Positions 24,705 through 35,672 of a stretch of 64,000 nt of DNA are shown in pieces; within the stretch, counting starts at the first letter, position 1, and each line of letters opens with the position of its first letter. The DNA is from Pisaster brevispinus (Eukaryota > Echinodermata > Asteroidea > Forcipulatida > Asteriidae). Both the position numbers and the translations under genes were made by a program. The notes beneath the pieces are model-generated. The model searched no databases. It was not told the origin of the DNA and was given only the letters and a program-made list of their open reading frames with translations. Where the stretch lies: assembly GCA_023634235.1 (NCBI GenBank), contig JAMKCF010000002.1:10247591-10311590 (forward strand), read 5' to 3'.

Positions 24705-24797
24705 CTGATAGGTAGCCTTTGTCATCAATGGTGAGCTGGGGAGGAACATCTTTACCCTTTTTCTCTCTCTTGAAGAAATTCCCAAGCGTTGCAACAA
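24705..24797 (-). CDS. AFAP1: AFAP1-family exon: inter-PH linker
   Basis: A 93-nt exon, residues 398-427. It reads ATLGNFFKREKKGKDVPPQ, then TIDDKGYLSG, which starts PH2. The KREKKGK block matches the basic ISLGKKK-type segment before PH2 in AFAP1. The acceptor is CTTATCAG with a short pyrimidine tract, the donor CAG/gttagt. Phases match on both sides. Confidence 0.85.
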
Positions 24798-24884
24798 CTG
24801 ATAAGAATAAACGTTGAGATATAAGCATCGGTAATAAAACTAGGCCTTTTATTAGGCGCTTGTATACCCACACATTAATTGGGT

Positions 24885-25085
24885 CCTATAAGCATTTCTT
24901 GAACATTCTAAACTCATTTGGAGTAAGTACTTTGGAGTATGCAGCACCAGTCAGCCAAACGGGCGCACATGCAGCTCACCATTCACATCAACAATCTCTT
25001 CCCTCACAGGTATCCATTTACACTCCTGGGTGAAGAGAAGCTATTATGGTTAAGTAACTTAACAAAGGGCACAAGTGCCATGAAA
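24885..25085 (-). repeat. Dispersed repeat S5 (SINE body)
   Basis: Shares TTTGGAGTATGCAGCACCAG, GCGCACA, ATTCACATCAACA and CTCCTGGGTGA with 44205-44350. This copy lacks the tRNA-like end present in the other. Confidence 0.5.
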
Positions 25086-26004
25086 TATATTGACATAAAA
25101 AGTTACCTGCCCTTTCAGTCCATTTGTTTAATGAAATTTGAGAGTAACTAAAAAAAGAAAATAATTCTAATCAACTCAAATGATTGTTCAGTATAAGCTC
25201 GCATGTCTATTCACATGTTGAAATACTTATGGTAGTTCAGATACCTACAAAAAAGTTAGAACGCTTGGGCAAAACTGCCAACATGATTGCAGATAAAGTG
25301 GTTACCACTTATTGTGTTTTCTGTCAAATGCATTTAATTACTTATCTAAGCACTGCTCTATATATCCCAAGCAAGATTTTGATTTTACGTTACATCAACT
25401 ACTAACGTCAAGTAATCATAGGAATCAAACTAGCATCATCAAGGCTAAAAATTTACAAAGGACTGCAGGCCCGAGGCCAAAGATTTTAGCGTCGGAACAG
25501 TTAGCTTACAACTGGACAAGTCCGGCGGTCTCGTGTTTTTTTCAATTCAATATTTTTGTTGTACAAAGATGATGTTTAAATGTTGAGTTTGAGTAAGATA
25601 AATATCTTTCAGGTCTGCTTGAATATCAAAGTTTAATTACCATAAAGGAGATCAATTTTTTTAAAATCTCTCGTAGTGCTTGTCCAAATAAACAATTTAT
25701 ATGCTTAAACTGTGTTGTAATTTTTTATTTTTGGTCTTTTCTTGTCTTTTTTTCCGTTTTGATTGTGGTCTTGTAAAAAAAAGATTCTGGTTCAGTAAAG
25801 ATTCTGAGCATCAAGCCCTATGGTCTTGTGGATTTCCCCCAGAAATTTGAGCCATGATCTTGCCAGTTCGTCGCTGGCCTCGCAGCTGTTAAGACTTTTT
25901 CAACTCCCATCTGATGTGCCTGTCAATTTCTTCTGCAGACTTTTCAAACGCACCAAGCGATGAAATAAAGCACTGTGCTTCATTTCATTCAGTGTGAATC
26001 TCAC

Positions 26005-26113
26005 CTTTCGCTGTGATGTCTTCACTGGCCGTACGGGTTGATGTTCCGTCTTTCTCTACGTACCCTGTGGATGGTACAAGCTCGCTCCCCATGGTAGCGT
26101 AGTTCTTCAGCAC
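26005..26113 (-). CDS. AFAP1: AFAP1-family exon: end of PH1 and linker
   Basis: A 109-nt exon, residues 361-396. VLKNYATMG completes the last helix of PH1 after WIE, as in vertebrate AFAP proteins (WLKVI type). The rest is a polar linker (STGYVEKDGTSTRTASEDI) with many Ser and Thr. Acceptor TTTTCTAG, donor AAAG/gtgaga; phase 0 in and phase 1 out. Confidence 0.88.
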
Positions 26114-26244
26114 CTAGAAAATGGCCGTATGAAATGTATAACAATAATTACAATAGCAGAGTCTATTCTACCAATAAGGAACTGGGCAGTTGAACAAAGA
26201 GAAACATTTTAAAGACAAGTGTTTGACATTTTTTGAATGATGAG

Positions 26245-26530
26245 ACAGATTCATGTGGCACCCCATGAGGGTTTACAAGGTGCTGCGGCGCATTCAGCAG
26301 TCGCTGCCAGACACACCGGGGCAAACCCCTTCTCTTGGCCATATCAAACTGGGTGCTTTTACATGCATTACACAACGCATGGAACACATATGGCTTTATG
26401 TCTCATCTGAAGGACGAGCATTACTTGTTAAGCATCTTGCTTATAGACACAAGCGCCAAACTCAAACCCACACTCTGCTGATCAGAAATGTCAGCACTCG
26501 AGTCCGGTACACTTTGCCATGACACGCCAG
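26245..26530 (-). mobile_element. SINE family S1 copy
   Basis: Shares with the 22.1-kb copy the GGTTTACAAGGTGCTGCGGC segment, the GTGCTTTTACATGCATTA segment and the tRNA-like head region near CTGATCAGAAA. Confidence 0.65.
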
Positions 26531-26780
26531 TTATTGGTAAATTAACAGTAATAGAGCAATCCAGTAGGCCTATAAACACAGTAAAATGGATGGTTCCATC
26601 CACTTCTTTATCAGTTTATGAAGCAGTGCACTTTACAACACAGCTGGCTTGCTTTTTGTAATGAAATTGAAAAAGAAGTCGAGGAACCATTAGTTTGATG
26701 AGTATGCTCTGAAAGTGGGATCTCCAAATCACTATCGGCGCCATTATCACGTCGCCCTCTTGTGACCCCTACAAACAAAC

Positions 26781-27150
26781 CTCAATCCATGTATCTGCAT
26801 CCTCCTGAGATTCAGCACTAAACAGCTCCACCCCTCGGTTGGGATGGTTCAGACTGAACACATTCTTCCTTTTCCCCTCCAGTCCCACGAACGACACCTC
26901 AAATCCAAACAGAACCATGTCCAGAGCAGGTTTCTTGGAGTTGTAGTTCTTGTAGCCGTACAGATGCATGTCTTTAGCGACACAGTACCTTTTGTCCCAC
27001 TGGCCAAACGACTTCTTAGAGATGGTTTTTCCTTTCCCTTGAGAGAACAATATCCCAAGATGGTCCACTTTGGAGTCTTTATCAAATTGCTGCTTGAACA
27101 TTTCATACTTGTCCTTTTTCTTTTTGGCGTTGGCGTTGGCGTCAACGGTA
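26781..27150 (-). CDS. AFAP1: AFAP1-family exon: PH domain 1
   Basis: A 370-nt exon, the longest, residues 238-360. A basic lead-in (NANAKKKKDKYEM) precedes a pleckstrin-homology fold: strand 1 HLGILFSQGKG, the KKSFGQWDKRYCVAKD strand pair, strands through DMVLFGFEVSFVG, and the C-terminal helix SQEDADTWIEV with the PH-invariant Trp. FGQW and the KDxxLxxYK pattern are shared with AFAP1 PH1, which binds membranes and regulates actin cross-linking. Donor GAG/gtttgt; the helix finishes in the next exon (VLKNYA). The best-defined exon of the gene. Confidence 0.93.
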
Positions 27151-27574
27151 CTAAAATAAAATTACAATTTGGGAAAACACATTAGTGAGCCCTGATTATT
27201 TTATTTGCACTGGATAAAATCAGCTCTGCATGAAAGCTGTTACCCACGGATGCTAGGTCAATCCACAAAAACGCACAATATTACGAGAACCTATGTTTAA
27301 AAACAGGACCAATGTACATTTGACAGTAAAAATAATGAGAACAAAAGAATACATGAGAACATTAGAATTTAAACAACTGATATCCATGTTTGTTAGTCTG
27401 GTTAAAATTTTTATTTTTTTTAAAGATCCGGTGGAGTTTATGATAGATTGATTTCTTACAGAAGCTGGAAGCTCATTCTATAGTTTTGTATCTCTTCTTT
27501 GTGCATTCTTTGTGCATTCTTTAATTTTTAGGCTAGCTATGTTTCAATTTACCCTCAGCAATCATTAATAATAC

Positions 27575-27887
27575 GCAGTTCTTATACAGTGCTTTATCAC
27601 ATCTGATGAGCACCTAAAAGCACCCAGTATTTTTCCTGCAAGAATGTGAAGCTATGTTTCGAAATATGAGACCTTTTTCCTTTACATAGCACCATGTAAC
27701 GGTTTACAAGGTGCTGTGGCGCAATATGCAGCCAATCAAACCAGGAACACTGAAGCAATCATGATTAAGTGTCTTGCTTAAGGACATAAGTGTCACGGCC
27801 GGGACTCGAACCCACACTCTGCTGATCAGAAACACAAGAGCTTTACTCCGGGGTTCTTATCCCCTCAGCCACGACACACCAATTAAT
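27575..27887 (-). mobile_element. SINE family S1 copy
   Basis: Same family: CATGTAACGGTTTACAAGG, CAATATGCAGCCAATCAA, then GGGACTCGAACCCACACTCT. The middle is shortened relative to the 22.1-kb copy. It ends in an AATTAATTAATC microsatellite. Confidence 0.65.
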
Positions 27888-28677
27888 TAATCAATTAATT
27901 AATCAGCTCTAGTGTTGCAACCATGGTCGATCTGTTCAGGTGGTAAGAGATAAGTAAGGGTTAAACAATTGATGCTCTTGAACACCAAAACAGCAGTGTG
28001 ATTACCCTTTTTTTTCAAGTCTCGCCCTAATTCCTTTAACACAATCATCCACATGAGTTCTACAAAGTCATGGGACCTAATTCCTAAGATTCATTGTCCT
28101 GCAAGATTTAAAGGGGGCTCCAAGGTCAACTGTATGTTTGCGATGCACTCATTTTCCAATAGATAGAGTTCTTATGAAAGTGGGGAATAATTTCAAGTCT
28201 TTAACCGCAGGCATACCCATGACTGGTGTCATGCACTTGAGTAATAATAATAGTAACACCTGTATTTATTATCCCGCCTTAACACACCTTCAGGAAAAAG
28301 TCTCAAAGCGCTCAGAAAATGAACTGGATCGACAAAGCGCCAAGTAACCAAAGAACTAAACACTTGCACTCCTGTCACATGCAGCAACTGTCTGCCCGCA
28401 GTCTTCCATTTTGGGAGTCAAACTGCATGTAAATAATTTCTTGAGCATCTGATGGGAACGGTTACATGTAGTGTAGGTCATGATGGCGGAAATGAAAAAT
28501 GGTCTTGGTCCGTCCCCAGACTGTTTGGTACAAGTAACTACATGTACGAAGAATGGCAGCATAACAAACTCAAAGGGAGTAAGAGCTGTCACGGATTGCA
28601 AGAAGTGAGCAGACATAATCCGGAACACTGTGATTTGAATCATTTTTCAGGGATGCGATTGCCATGGCTACACTTAC

Positions 28678-28759
28678 TCTATCATTTGATTCCTCTGAAT
28701 TTCATCTTCATCGTAATCTTCGTAATCAGTGGATCCCCAACTGTCTTCTTCATCTTGGA
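28678..28759 (-). CDS. AFAP1: AFAP1-family exon: acidic Tyr patch
   Basis: An 82-nt exon, residues 211-236 with split codons at both ends. It reads DEEDSWGSTDYEDYDEDE and then a short polar helix. It corresponds in place and character to the SSSYESYDEEEE patch just before PH1 in vertebrate AFAP1, AFAP1L1 and AFAP1L2. Acceptor TTCCTCTCTAG, donor AGA/gtaagtg; both are strong. Confidence 0.86.
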
Positions 28760-28929
28760 CTAGAGAGGAAAAACAAAACATTCACATTGTCCTTCATTTA
28801 TTATTTGTTTGCCCCTTTGGAATAAATAGTGTCACAATAGCCACTGCAATAACTGAACTTTGGCCTTTTTTAATATTATTATCATCATCATTATTTATCA
28901 CTGTTATTACTGTTATTATTATAAATTTC

Positions 28930-29240
28930 TGGTAATGAAACCAAGGATGCCTCATAAGTGAACTTAATCATTGTAGCTCGCAAACCTGAGGAAACCTGTA
29001 AACAAGGGTGCTTGCTATGTGAACCAGAAACACTACTCTTCCATGATAAGTGTTCTGGGTTCATTCACGTGCACTAACAATTCTAGTACATGGGACCTAT
29101 GGCTTAATGTCCCATCCAAAGGACAAAGCAATTATGGTAAAGTATCTTGCTCAAGGACACAAGTGCCACGACCGGGACTCGAACCCACACTCTGTTGATC
29201 AGAAACACCAGAGCCCGAGACCGATGCTCACTCTTAGAGA
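28930..29240 (-). mobile_element. SINE family S1, variant with a different tail
   Basis: tRNA-like head complement CGGGACTCGAACCCACACTC and the CTTGCTCAAGGACACAAGTG segment are shared with S1. The far end (AACCAAGGATGCCTCATAAG) is a variant body also seen at 37.9 kb and 43.0 kb. Confidence 0.65.
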
Positions 29241-29778
29241 AGTGTCCGAGCACCTGTAGCCATTTTCATACAGCTGCTTCAACAGCACATATTTTTCCGC
29301 TTACTGTCACAAAAAAACTGGTTTAAGCGCAAGTGTATTTCACGAGTTACTACAAGAAAATCAGGCAGCCAGCTTGCATGCACACCATGGATTTGCACTG
29401 TCATGTCATTCATTTGCTTACAGTAAGTATCGTAAGGTCAACGTGTCCTTTCCTGTGCTTATGGTTAGCAGCACAATGAAATTGAAATCGCATAGTAGGA
29501 AGCACAAAATCAGCCATTAAGCAGCTCTATGCAATTGCACTGTCACTAGAAGTCAGAGGTTCAAATCCAACATGTGACTTCATTTTTCAACAATGCTACA
29601 ATACAAGAAAATGGCTTTCAAAATATGCGATATTACATCATTTTTTTTAATCGGACAGATCTTCTTGAAGTTGAGAGCATGATTGGAAAAATCGTTGGCA
29701 TTGTAACTAAATGTAGCAGCTTGAGGTTCGAGTCCAACATTTGATCACATTTTTCTGCAAGACATGAAAGTGGCTCAC

Positions 29779-29953
29779 AATTCATATGATCAGGCATCAT
29801 TTCATAGTCAGACAGTTCTTCTTGGGGTTGAGACGATGAGCTAGAATTGAAGGATATGAATGTCCCACCACTGTCCGTTGCTTCTGGCTCACTACTGGCC
29901 TGTTTGGACAGGTGTGGCATGGTTGATGCCTTCCCATACTTCTTGACTGGCGC
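29779..29953 (-). CDS. AFAP1: AFAP1-family exon: Ser-rich linker
   Basis: A 175-nt exon, residues 152-209 plus one base. It is rich in Ser and Gln (FNSSSSSQPQEELSDYEMM) and has a Tyr in an acidic setting. Acceptor TTTTTTTTCTAG; the chosen donor is AATT/gtgagc at 29777-29778, picked because it is the only good GT site whose phase fits the next exon. The frame stays open past the donor for about 37 codons, so the exon end rests on phase and donor quality. Confidence 0.78.
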
Positions 29954-31492
29954 CTAGAAAAAAAAATCAAACAAAATGTCCGTTATAGGAAGGTACAAAA
30001 ATAAAGCAGTTTGGAAATGTAGAGAGAAAACAAGATTCTACAGTTTTTGGCAAACTATAGTGTCAAAAAACAGGGAAACAAATTGGTGTTATTTACATGG
30101 TTCGGGCAGAAAACAAGGAAATATGGCTAGTATAAAAACATGGCTGTTCCATCTCAAATTGGCGCAGTCTGTGTACGTAAGGTTTAAACCAAAACTTGCA
30201 AACCTTTTGATGAGGTACTTAAAGGACTTGTACAAACTACAGAGTAAAAACATTGTGAGGAGAAACTTAAGGGAACTTGCTTCAGAATGTTAAAAATACT
30301 GTATGCTCAGCAGAAGTCAGTAGGGGACCAATTGCAAACAGTACACACATAGCATTTTGGCTGGTGTCCTTGTTTGTTCACTGCTAAGCAAATTGGCACA
30401 ATAAATATTTATTCTTACATATATTTCCTGATTCTAGAATGACCTAATCTCAATTTCTCAACAAAACTGTTAATTCACGTACGTACAATGTAACAAAAAA
30501 CATCTACAAAGGGTGCGCAATTCCTGTTCAAAACTGTTTTAAATATGCAAAAACACCACAAAGACAATAACTTGCAGTTATGGGTTGTATCCTTATTTAG
30601 GATGTAGAAAAAGAATTTGTAAAAACATTTGGGTGAAAGTGAAACTTGAGTGTAACATCTGTTTTGATTTCAACAGCAATAATAATACGATTTGAAGAGG
30701 ATCAAAATACACACTTTTGTTTTTTGTTAAAACATTTTTTTTTTTTATAGGTTCTCACTTATCAAGGGAATTGTCCACAGATTTTTCGTTTTAAAACAAT
30801 TATAATTCATAAGCGTTCTCCTTAACCACTTCAGGGAACGCATTGAAACAACTTTGATATGCCTCTGGGCGATGTTATTTTTTCAGAACTTTTGCACCTT
30901 CCGAAACAATTTTGTTGTTGCGAATGTGGTTGTCACAATGAAACCCTGACTTACATGACCTAACAGAGTAAAGACAACACACATTCTCATAAAATGCACC
31001 GTAATTATTCATTCTCTTTTGCGGAATTACGGAATGTCTTCACTGTGAAAAGGCCAAACCTTGGACGTAAATCATAGTCGATTATAGGCCATGGTGTGCT
31101 GGAACTTCGGACTAGCCTCCCATATGCCAAACACAATTATAAACAATGGTGGCAGCCTCTCTCACAATCCTCATTTGCACAACAAAAGGACAGAGGTCTG
31201 AAATCGTGAATTACATAATAAACTCTGTAAAAAGAGAGTTAATTACAGTAACCTTTGTAACCTTTGTCCGTCTTTGTACGGGCAAAACAAAGGTTAGCAC
31301 GATCCATGAAGGTGCATGCCTGAGCAAGCTATACACAATGGAATGTCCGGGGGAAAAAAATGTACGTCAACTGGTCAACTGAAACCAAAAGAGGATGCTT
31401 CAAAGTTGTTCCAAAACATTTATAAACGTCCACTGTTAATCAGATTTGGAACAGTTTTACAGAATAAGATGTCAACCGGTGTTAAGTGTCAC
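29954..31492. other. Intron without coding signal
   Basis: A MITE piece at about 30296-30395 (GCTCAGCAGAAGTC, ATTTTGGCTGGTGTCC). The 105-codon plus-strand frame at 29976-30293 has no recognisable domain and is probably chance. Confidence 0.5.
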
Positions 31493-31663
31493 GCCTGGAA
31501 TTTCATACCTGAGAGGGCAAGGCCATTTTCATTCTGCAAAGTGCACTCCTATTGAAAAAAATAATAATCTGAAAGTCTATGGGAAACTTTTGAAGAGGCA
31601 GCAAGGCCAAGACCAGGGGCTACAGAGGCCAATGCCTCTGTGGCCTACGTGTAATTCCAGGCC
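31493..31663. mobile_element. MITE, GGCCTGGAATT family
   Basis: Ends GCCTGGAATTTCATACC and GTAATTCCAGGCC. The inner AGGGCAAGGCCATTTTCATT and AGTCTATGGGAAACTTTTGA are shared with several other copies. Confidence 0.65.
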
Positions 31664-31768
31664 AGAAGTAGTTAACAGTATTCCATTTGCCAAATGCTAG
31701 TTCAAACTCCCGAGGACCAGTCAAAATTTACTCCAAGTGGTCCGGCTGGCTAGTTCAGTGTTGAAAAC

Positions 31769-32269
31769 ATAGTTATATATAGGAACTAGAGGGCGCACTA
31801 GCCTAGTTACGCGGCCTGACAAGGGCAGCGGCAGCCATTTCGCAAGTAGTCAAAAGCGTCTAAACTATTTGTGCATGTTGCAACAGAGCAATGGTTAACA
31901 ATGAAAGTGTTTACTGTGAAATTAATGAATGCCAGTGAAGACAGTTTATAGTACTAAATAATCCCTGAATAAATATATTTTAGAATTATATTCCTTCACT
32001 TTGGACAATAATCATGGCATGTGTGTTCATCCTCTATTGAAACGAATAAGATAAACCCCACGAAACAACTTTAAAATGGCCGCTCGTTTTTTTTAGCAAG
32101 CACACCGCGTATTTCGTATTCAATGTTGCCCTCGTACAAAATGGCGCGCGTGTCTCCTTGCGGTCCCGTCGCGTTTGTGCACGTAGCACTACCAGTGCAC
32201 ATAGCACTACCAGTGCACGTAGCACTACCAGTGCGCCCTCTAGTTCCTATTTACATGTATAACTCTATG
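31769..32269. mobile_element. MITE, TAGGAACTAGAGGGCGCACT family
   Basis: Inverted ends: ATAGGAACTAGAGGGCGCACT at 31779-31799 and its reverse complement near 32231-32251, extended by CATAG...TTATA text. Three 19-base direct repeats (GCACGTAGCACTACCAGT type) lie at about 32175-32235. Confidence 0.65.
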
Positions 32270-32441
32270 GTAGAAAAGCATCTCTACTTAAAATGAAAAA
32301 TGGACAAGCGAAAAAGCTGGCCGACTAGTGAAATATTAATCTAACAGGTCCCTCTTGCTGGTCACCGAAAAGGTTAAGGAGCCCTGTATTATATACAAAT
32401 AACACTCTGAAGATACAAATTATCATTGAAGTAAAATTTAC

Positions 32442-32574
32442 AAGTTTTTCTGGTAAGAATTCATCAGGATCTTCATATGCCTCCATATCATCGATGATTC
32501 TGATTGGCGGGCGTTTGGTGGTAGGCACAGGTGGTGTCTGCAATTTTGAAGGAGGCTCATAGAAGTTGTCGATT
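32442..32574 (-). CDS. AFAP1: AFAP1-family exon: Pro-rich linker
   Basis: A 133-nt exon, residues 108-151, opening with the last base of the split Ser. It encodes a disordered linker with FYEPPSK, a TPPVPTTKRPP proline run and an acidic Tyr motif MEAYEDPDEF. In the AFAP family this region recruits SH3 and SH2 partners, so Src-type binding sites are plausible here by inference. Acceptor TCATTATAG, donor CTT/gtaaat. It follows a 9.7-kb intron, the longest inside the part of the gene that I can join. Confidence 0.85.
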
Positions 32575-32798
32575 CTATAATGATAAAAGAAAGAACACAA
32601 AAAATGAGATTACAGTTTCTGAAACATAATTTAAGTTTAAATGCATCCATTAATAATCACTAAGGTACTGTACTTCAATGAATGTAAATATTTGCATTAG
32701 GGATAAAGAACTTTGTTTGGTTTTGCCCTTATTTGCATCCATTAAATCGTTGCAGTACCCGCTGCTAAGGGTTCAAACCCACCTCTAGCCATCGGGCT

Positions 32799-32940
32799 AG
32801 CTCGGTGGTCTAGTGGTAAGACATCTGCTCTAGCAATGCAAAGATAGTGTGTTCGAATCCCACCCGAGTGGTTGCCTGTGGATTTTTTTCACAGAGCTCT
32901 GGAGAACACTGAGTATACAGTGCTTAATACAAATGGGTGT
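32799..32940 (+). mobile_element. SINE family S2, tRNA-derived
   Basis: tRNA-like head from CTCGGTGGTCTAGTGGTAAG to a B box GTTCGAATCC (32851-32860), with CTCGG/CCGAG acceptor-like ends. The body GTGGATTTTTTTCACAG and a tail GAGTATACAGTGCTTAATA follow. The 45.1-kb copy shows the same parts. Confidence 0.7.
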
Positions 32941-32989
32941 AAGGGCAAAACCAAACAAAGTATTGTATTTTGATTTAATTTTTTTTCTT

Positions 32990-33520
32990 TAAAAATCACA
33001 GATGTACATGAGCTTTTCCAAAACAAAAACGAATGATGTACCATTCCTTTATGAAATGTTTCTTGAAAACTAGATAATTTGAAAACTCTTCCAATAACCA
33101 ATGATGCACATAATTTTGGACCAACCCCTTGTGTACCCCTTGTGATGTATTTCTTCAAACCTGACAGGATTGGGATGAATGCAGTCTTCCAAAAACTGTT
33201 GGTGAACATGTACATTTGTTCCATCCCTTTATGATGTGTTTCTTGAAAACTAGAGGACTTGAATTGATGCACTTTTAGCAAAACTATTAATGATTATCTA
33301 TTTGTAGCATCTCTTTGTGGTATATTTCTTGATAAACTAAAGAATTATTGTACTCCCCCAAATACCAACGATGTACCAATGGTGTTTTGAAAACTTCAGG
33401 ATTGGAACAATTGTACAAGTGCTCTTCAAAAACGAAAAACAGACATCTGTTGGAAGACTTAAGAGGGTTGTTAAGAACTCCTTTATGTTTCTCAATACTG
33501 TACCATTTCTGGGACAAGAG
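32990..33520. repeat. Degenerate tandem repeat, unit roughly 85-95 bases
   Basis: The motif TTTCTTGAAAACTAGA followed by a GATTTGAA-like step and AATGATGTACC recurs about five or six times with heavy divergence (for example near 33060, 33150, 33240, 33325 and 33390). Unit length is an eye estimate. Confidence 0.5.
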
Positions 33521-34032
33521 CAACAACTTTCTCAAATACCTGATATTACATGTACATTGAATTCCTCATTTAATATTAAACAAGTGAAAAGTCACAGTAC
33601 AATATAAAGGTTATCTATTTCAACTTAAAATTAACATAATTTTTCATTAAAAGTTGAATACGTCATGCATAAATTAGCATAAACTACACAATCAAGGGTG
33701 GGCAAATGCATATTCTTGTATTGACCACTTGCAGACACGGAACGCACCACTGCAAAATGCGCATCTACCATTTCCACCATTGTGGGCGTCAATTTCTTTG
33801 TGTACATTCTGACACCCAGAACGGGGGACAGGATAGGCTTGTGTGGGTGCGCTGATGGGATCAAGTGACCCCTTGCAAGCACGTCACACACAGCGACTGT
33901 GCCACTCTTACCATTTACGAAGTCAACAGGTAGGCATTTAAAAGCATGTCACCTTAACCTCGCAATGTACTCTAACACATGGGGGCACTGACTTCCGAAA
34001 CGATGCAACCAAGATTATTGCCACGATGACAT

Positions 34033-34282
34033 CTGGGCCCAATTTCATGGCTCTGCTTACCGTAAGCAATGAATCAGCGCTTACGGAAGCAGGGATATTC
34101 ATGCTTACGCCGAGCGTATTTCACGGATTAGCAGAGAATTTGTGCTTGTGCATGTGCGGTACGCCAGGCATTCTTTGCTTACACAGCTAGGGCAGAAATT
34201 TGGCGCTTGCACAGTGAGTGGAGCAAGGTGATCATAAGCGCAGAACTTGGCGCTAAGCAGAGCCATGAAATTGGGCCCCAGG
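34033..34282. mobile_element. Foldback MITE, same terminal family
   Basis: Ends CTGGGCCCAATTTCATGG and CCATGAAATTGGGCCCCAG; the interior is more diverged than in the 40.1-kb copy, with GCGCTTACGG-type segments. Confidence 0.65.
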
Positions 34283-34769
34283 TGAATTGGGTCAACACAT
34301 ATTTTCAAACACTGCATGCATTGCATACTACTAGAGCACGTAGTAATTAAATTAAGAACACGTACTAATTTGTATTAAACGCATGCAATGTGCTCCCACC
34401 ATAAAATAAATAAATTTCAAGACAGCCCAACCCCTTTATAATAGCACAGAGTTGTATAAAACAACTACTGTAGGGGGGAGAACTGCTTATTTTATACCCG
34501 TTATTTTACACACGTAACCCTGTATTCCCTCCATGGGAATGAATTGTGCCAGTGGGTCAAGCATATCCTATTCCACAAAACTCTCGATGATCAAAATGTT
34601 GAGTAGGGATCATCATTACCTTGTCACCAAAACAGGACAAAAAAAGACAGGTGCACTGTGCACAGATGAACTACAGGAACTTGGTCTGACAAAGGTCAAA
34701 ACTTAATCACAGGTAAGTAACTAGATCACTGAGGGCAATGAAAGACCTCATCTGCTTTTTACCCCTGGT

Positions 34770-34930
34770 TTTGTTTCCCCAAAGCGCACAACATTGCTTA
34801 GCATGTTGCCTAGCAGAATTAGGTTACCGGCCAAAATGTCATGGGATGCTGTTGACTGGTTCCTGTATATTATTGTTTGGCACACAAATTGAATAAGCAA
34901 GTTTTTCTGCAGGGCAGATTTATGGTATCC
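34770..34930. mobile_element. MITE, diverged GGGCCCAATTTC family
   Basis: CTTAGCATGTTGCCTAGCAG, AATTAGGTTACCGGCCAAAA and AAGCAAGTTTTTCTGCAGGG follow the family order. It directly abuts the TTAA-flanked MITE. Confidence 0.45.
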
Positions 34931-34952
34931 GGCCCTCCTTCTGATAATTGTA

Positions 34953-35244
34953 TTAACACGTTGACTGCCGCCTACGAGTATATTCGTAGTAACAGGTGTA
35001 ATGGATTCTGCCACTACGAATATACTCGTAGAGAATGAAAGGCTTATGTATTGTTAATTGAATACACTGGCATCACTGAGAACGCAACAAATATGCTTCT
35101 GGCAGTGGTGAGGACATACATCCTTAGAATTTGTATTACAACATGTAGACACCAAAAAAGTACCTAATTGGTATGCGCGCATGCGCACCACACTTGGCAA
35201 ATGGGAACGCCCTACGAATCTATGATTGGCAGTCAACGTGTTAA
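34953..35244. mobile_element. TTAA-flanked MITE
   Basis: Perfect 13-base terminal repeats CACGTTGACTGCC (34957-34969) and GGCAGTCAACGTG (35228-35240), each bordered by TTAA. An inner perfect 18-base inverted pair, CTACGAGTATATTCGTAG against CTACGAATATACTCGTAG, lies near the left end. No coding capacity. Confidence 0.75.
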
Positions 35245-35672
35245 AGAGTTTCTTCTTTGCTGAGGGACTGTCTAAAGTTTTCAATATTTTTAGGGTCGTA
35301 CAGACAGTACTAATTTTTAAGACCCATCCCTTCCCCAGAGTAGTAGTCATCATCATTTTGTGTGCGTGGAACATTTTATCTATTCTGATTGGTTGAGAGG
35401 AGATCACATGGTCATGTTGAAACATGCGATTTAGTTAGAAGTGATTAAACCTGACCTGACCTTATTGAGCCAAACTTCGCGCGAGGATCTACTCAGTGCT
35501 CAACACATGCTTAGAAATTCAACGCTTAGTCGAGATGAGCCGAGGCTAAACTGTCACATTTGTTCTCAGGTTAAAATGGTCAGTCCCAACCCCCACCCTC
35601 TAGATCGAAAAAATAAAATAAAATAAAATCCTAACAGCATAGTCAATCTGAGTGCCAGCTGGTTTTGTCAAT

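Noticed and set aside
32799..32871. tRNA gene
   Set aside because: The same head and a shared non-tRNA body recur at 45.1 kb; it is a SINE.
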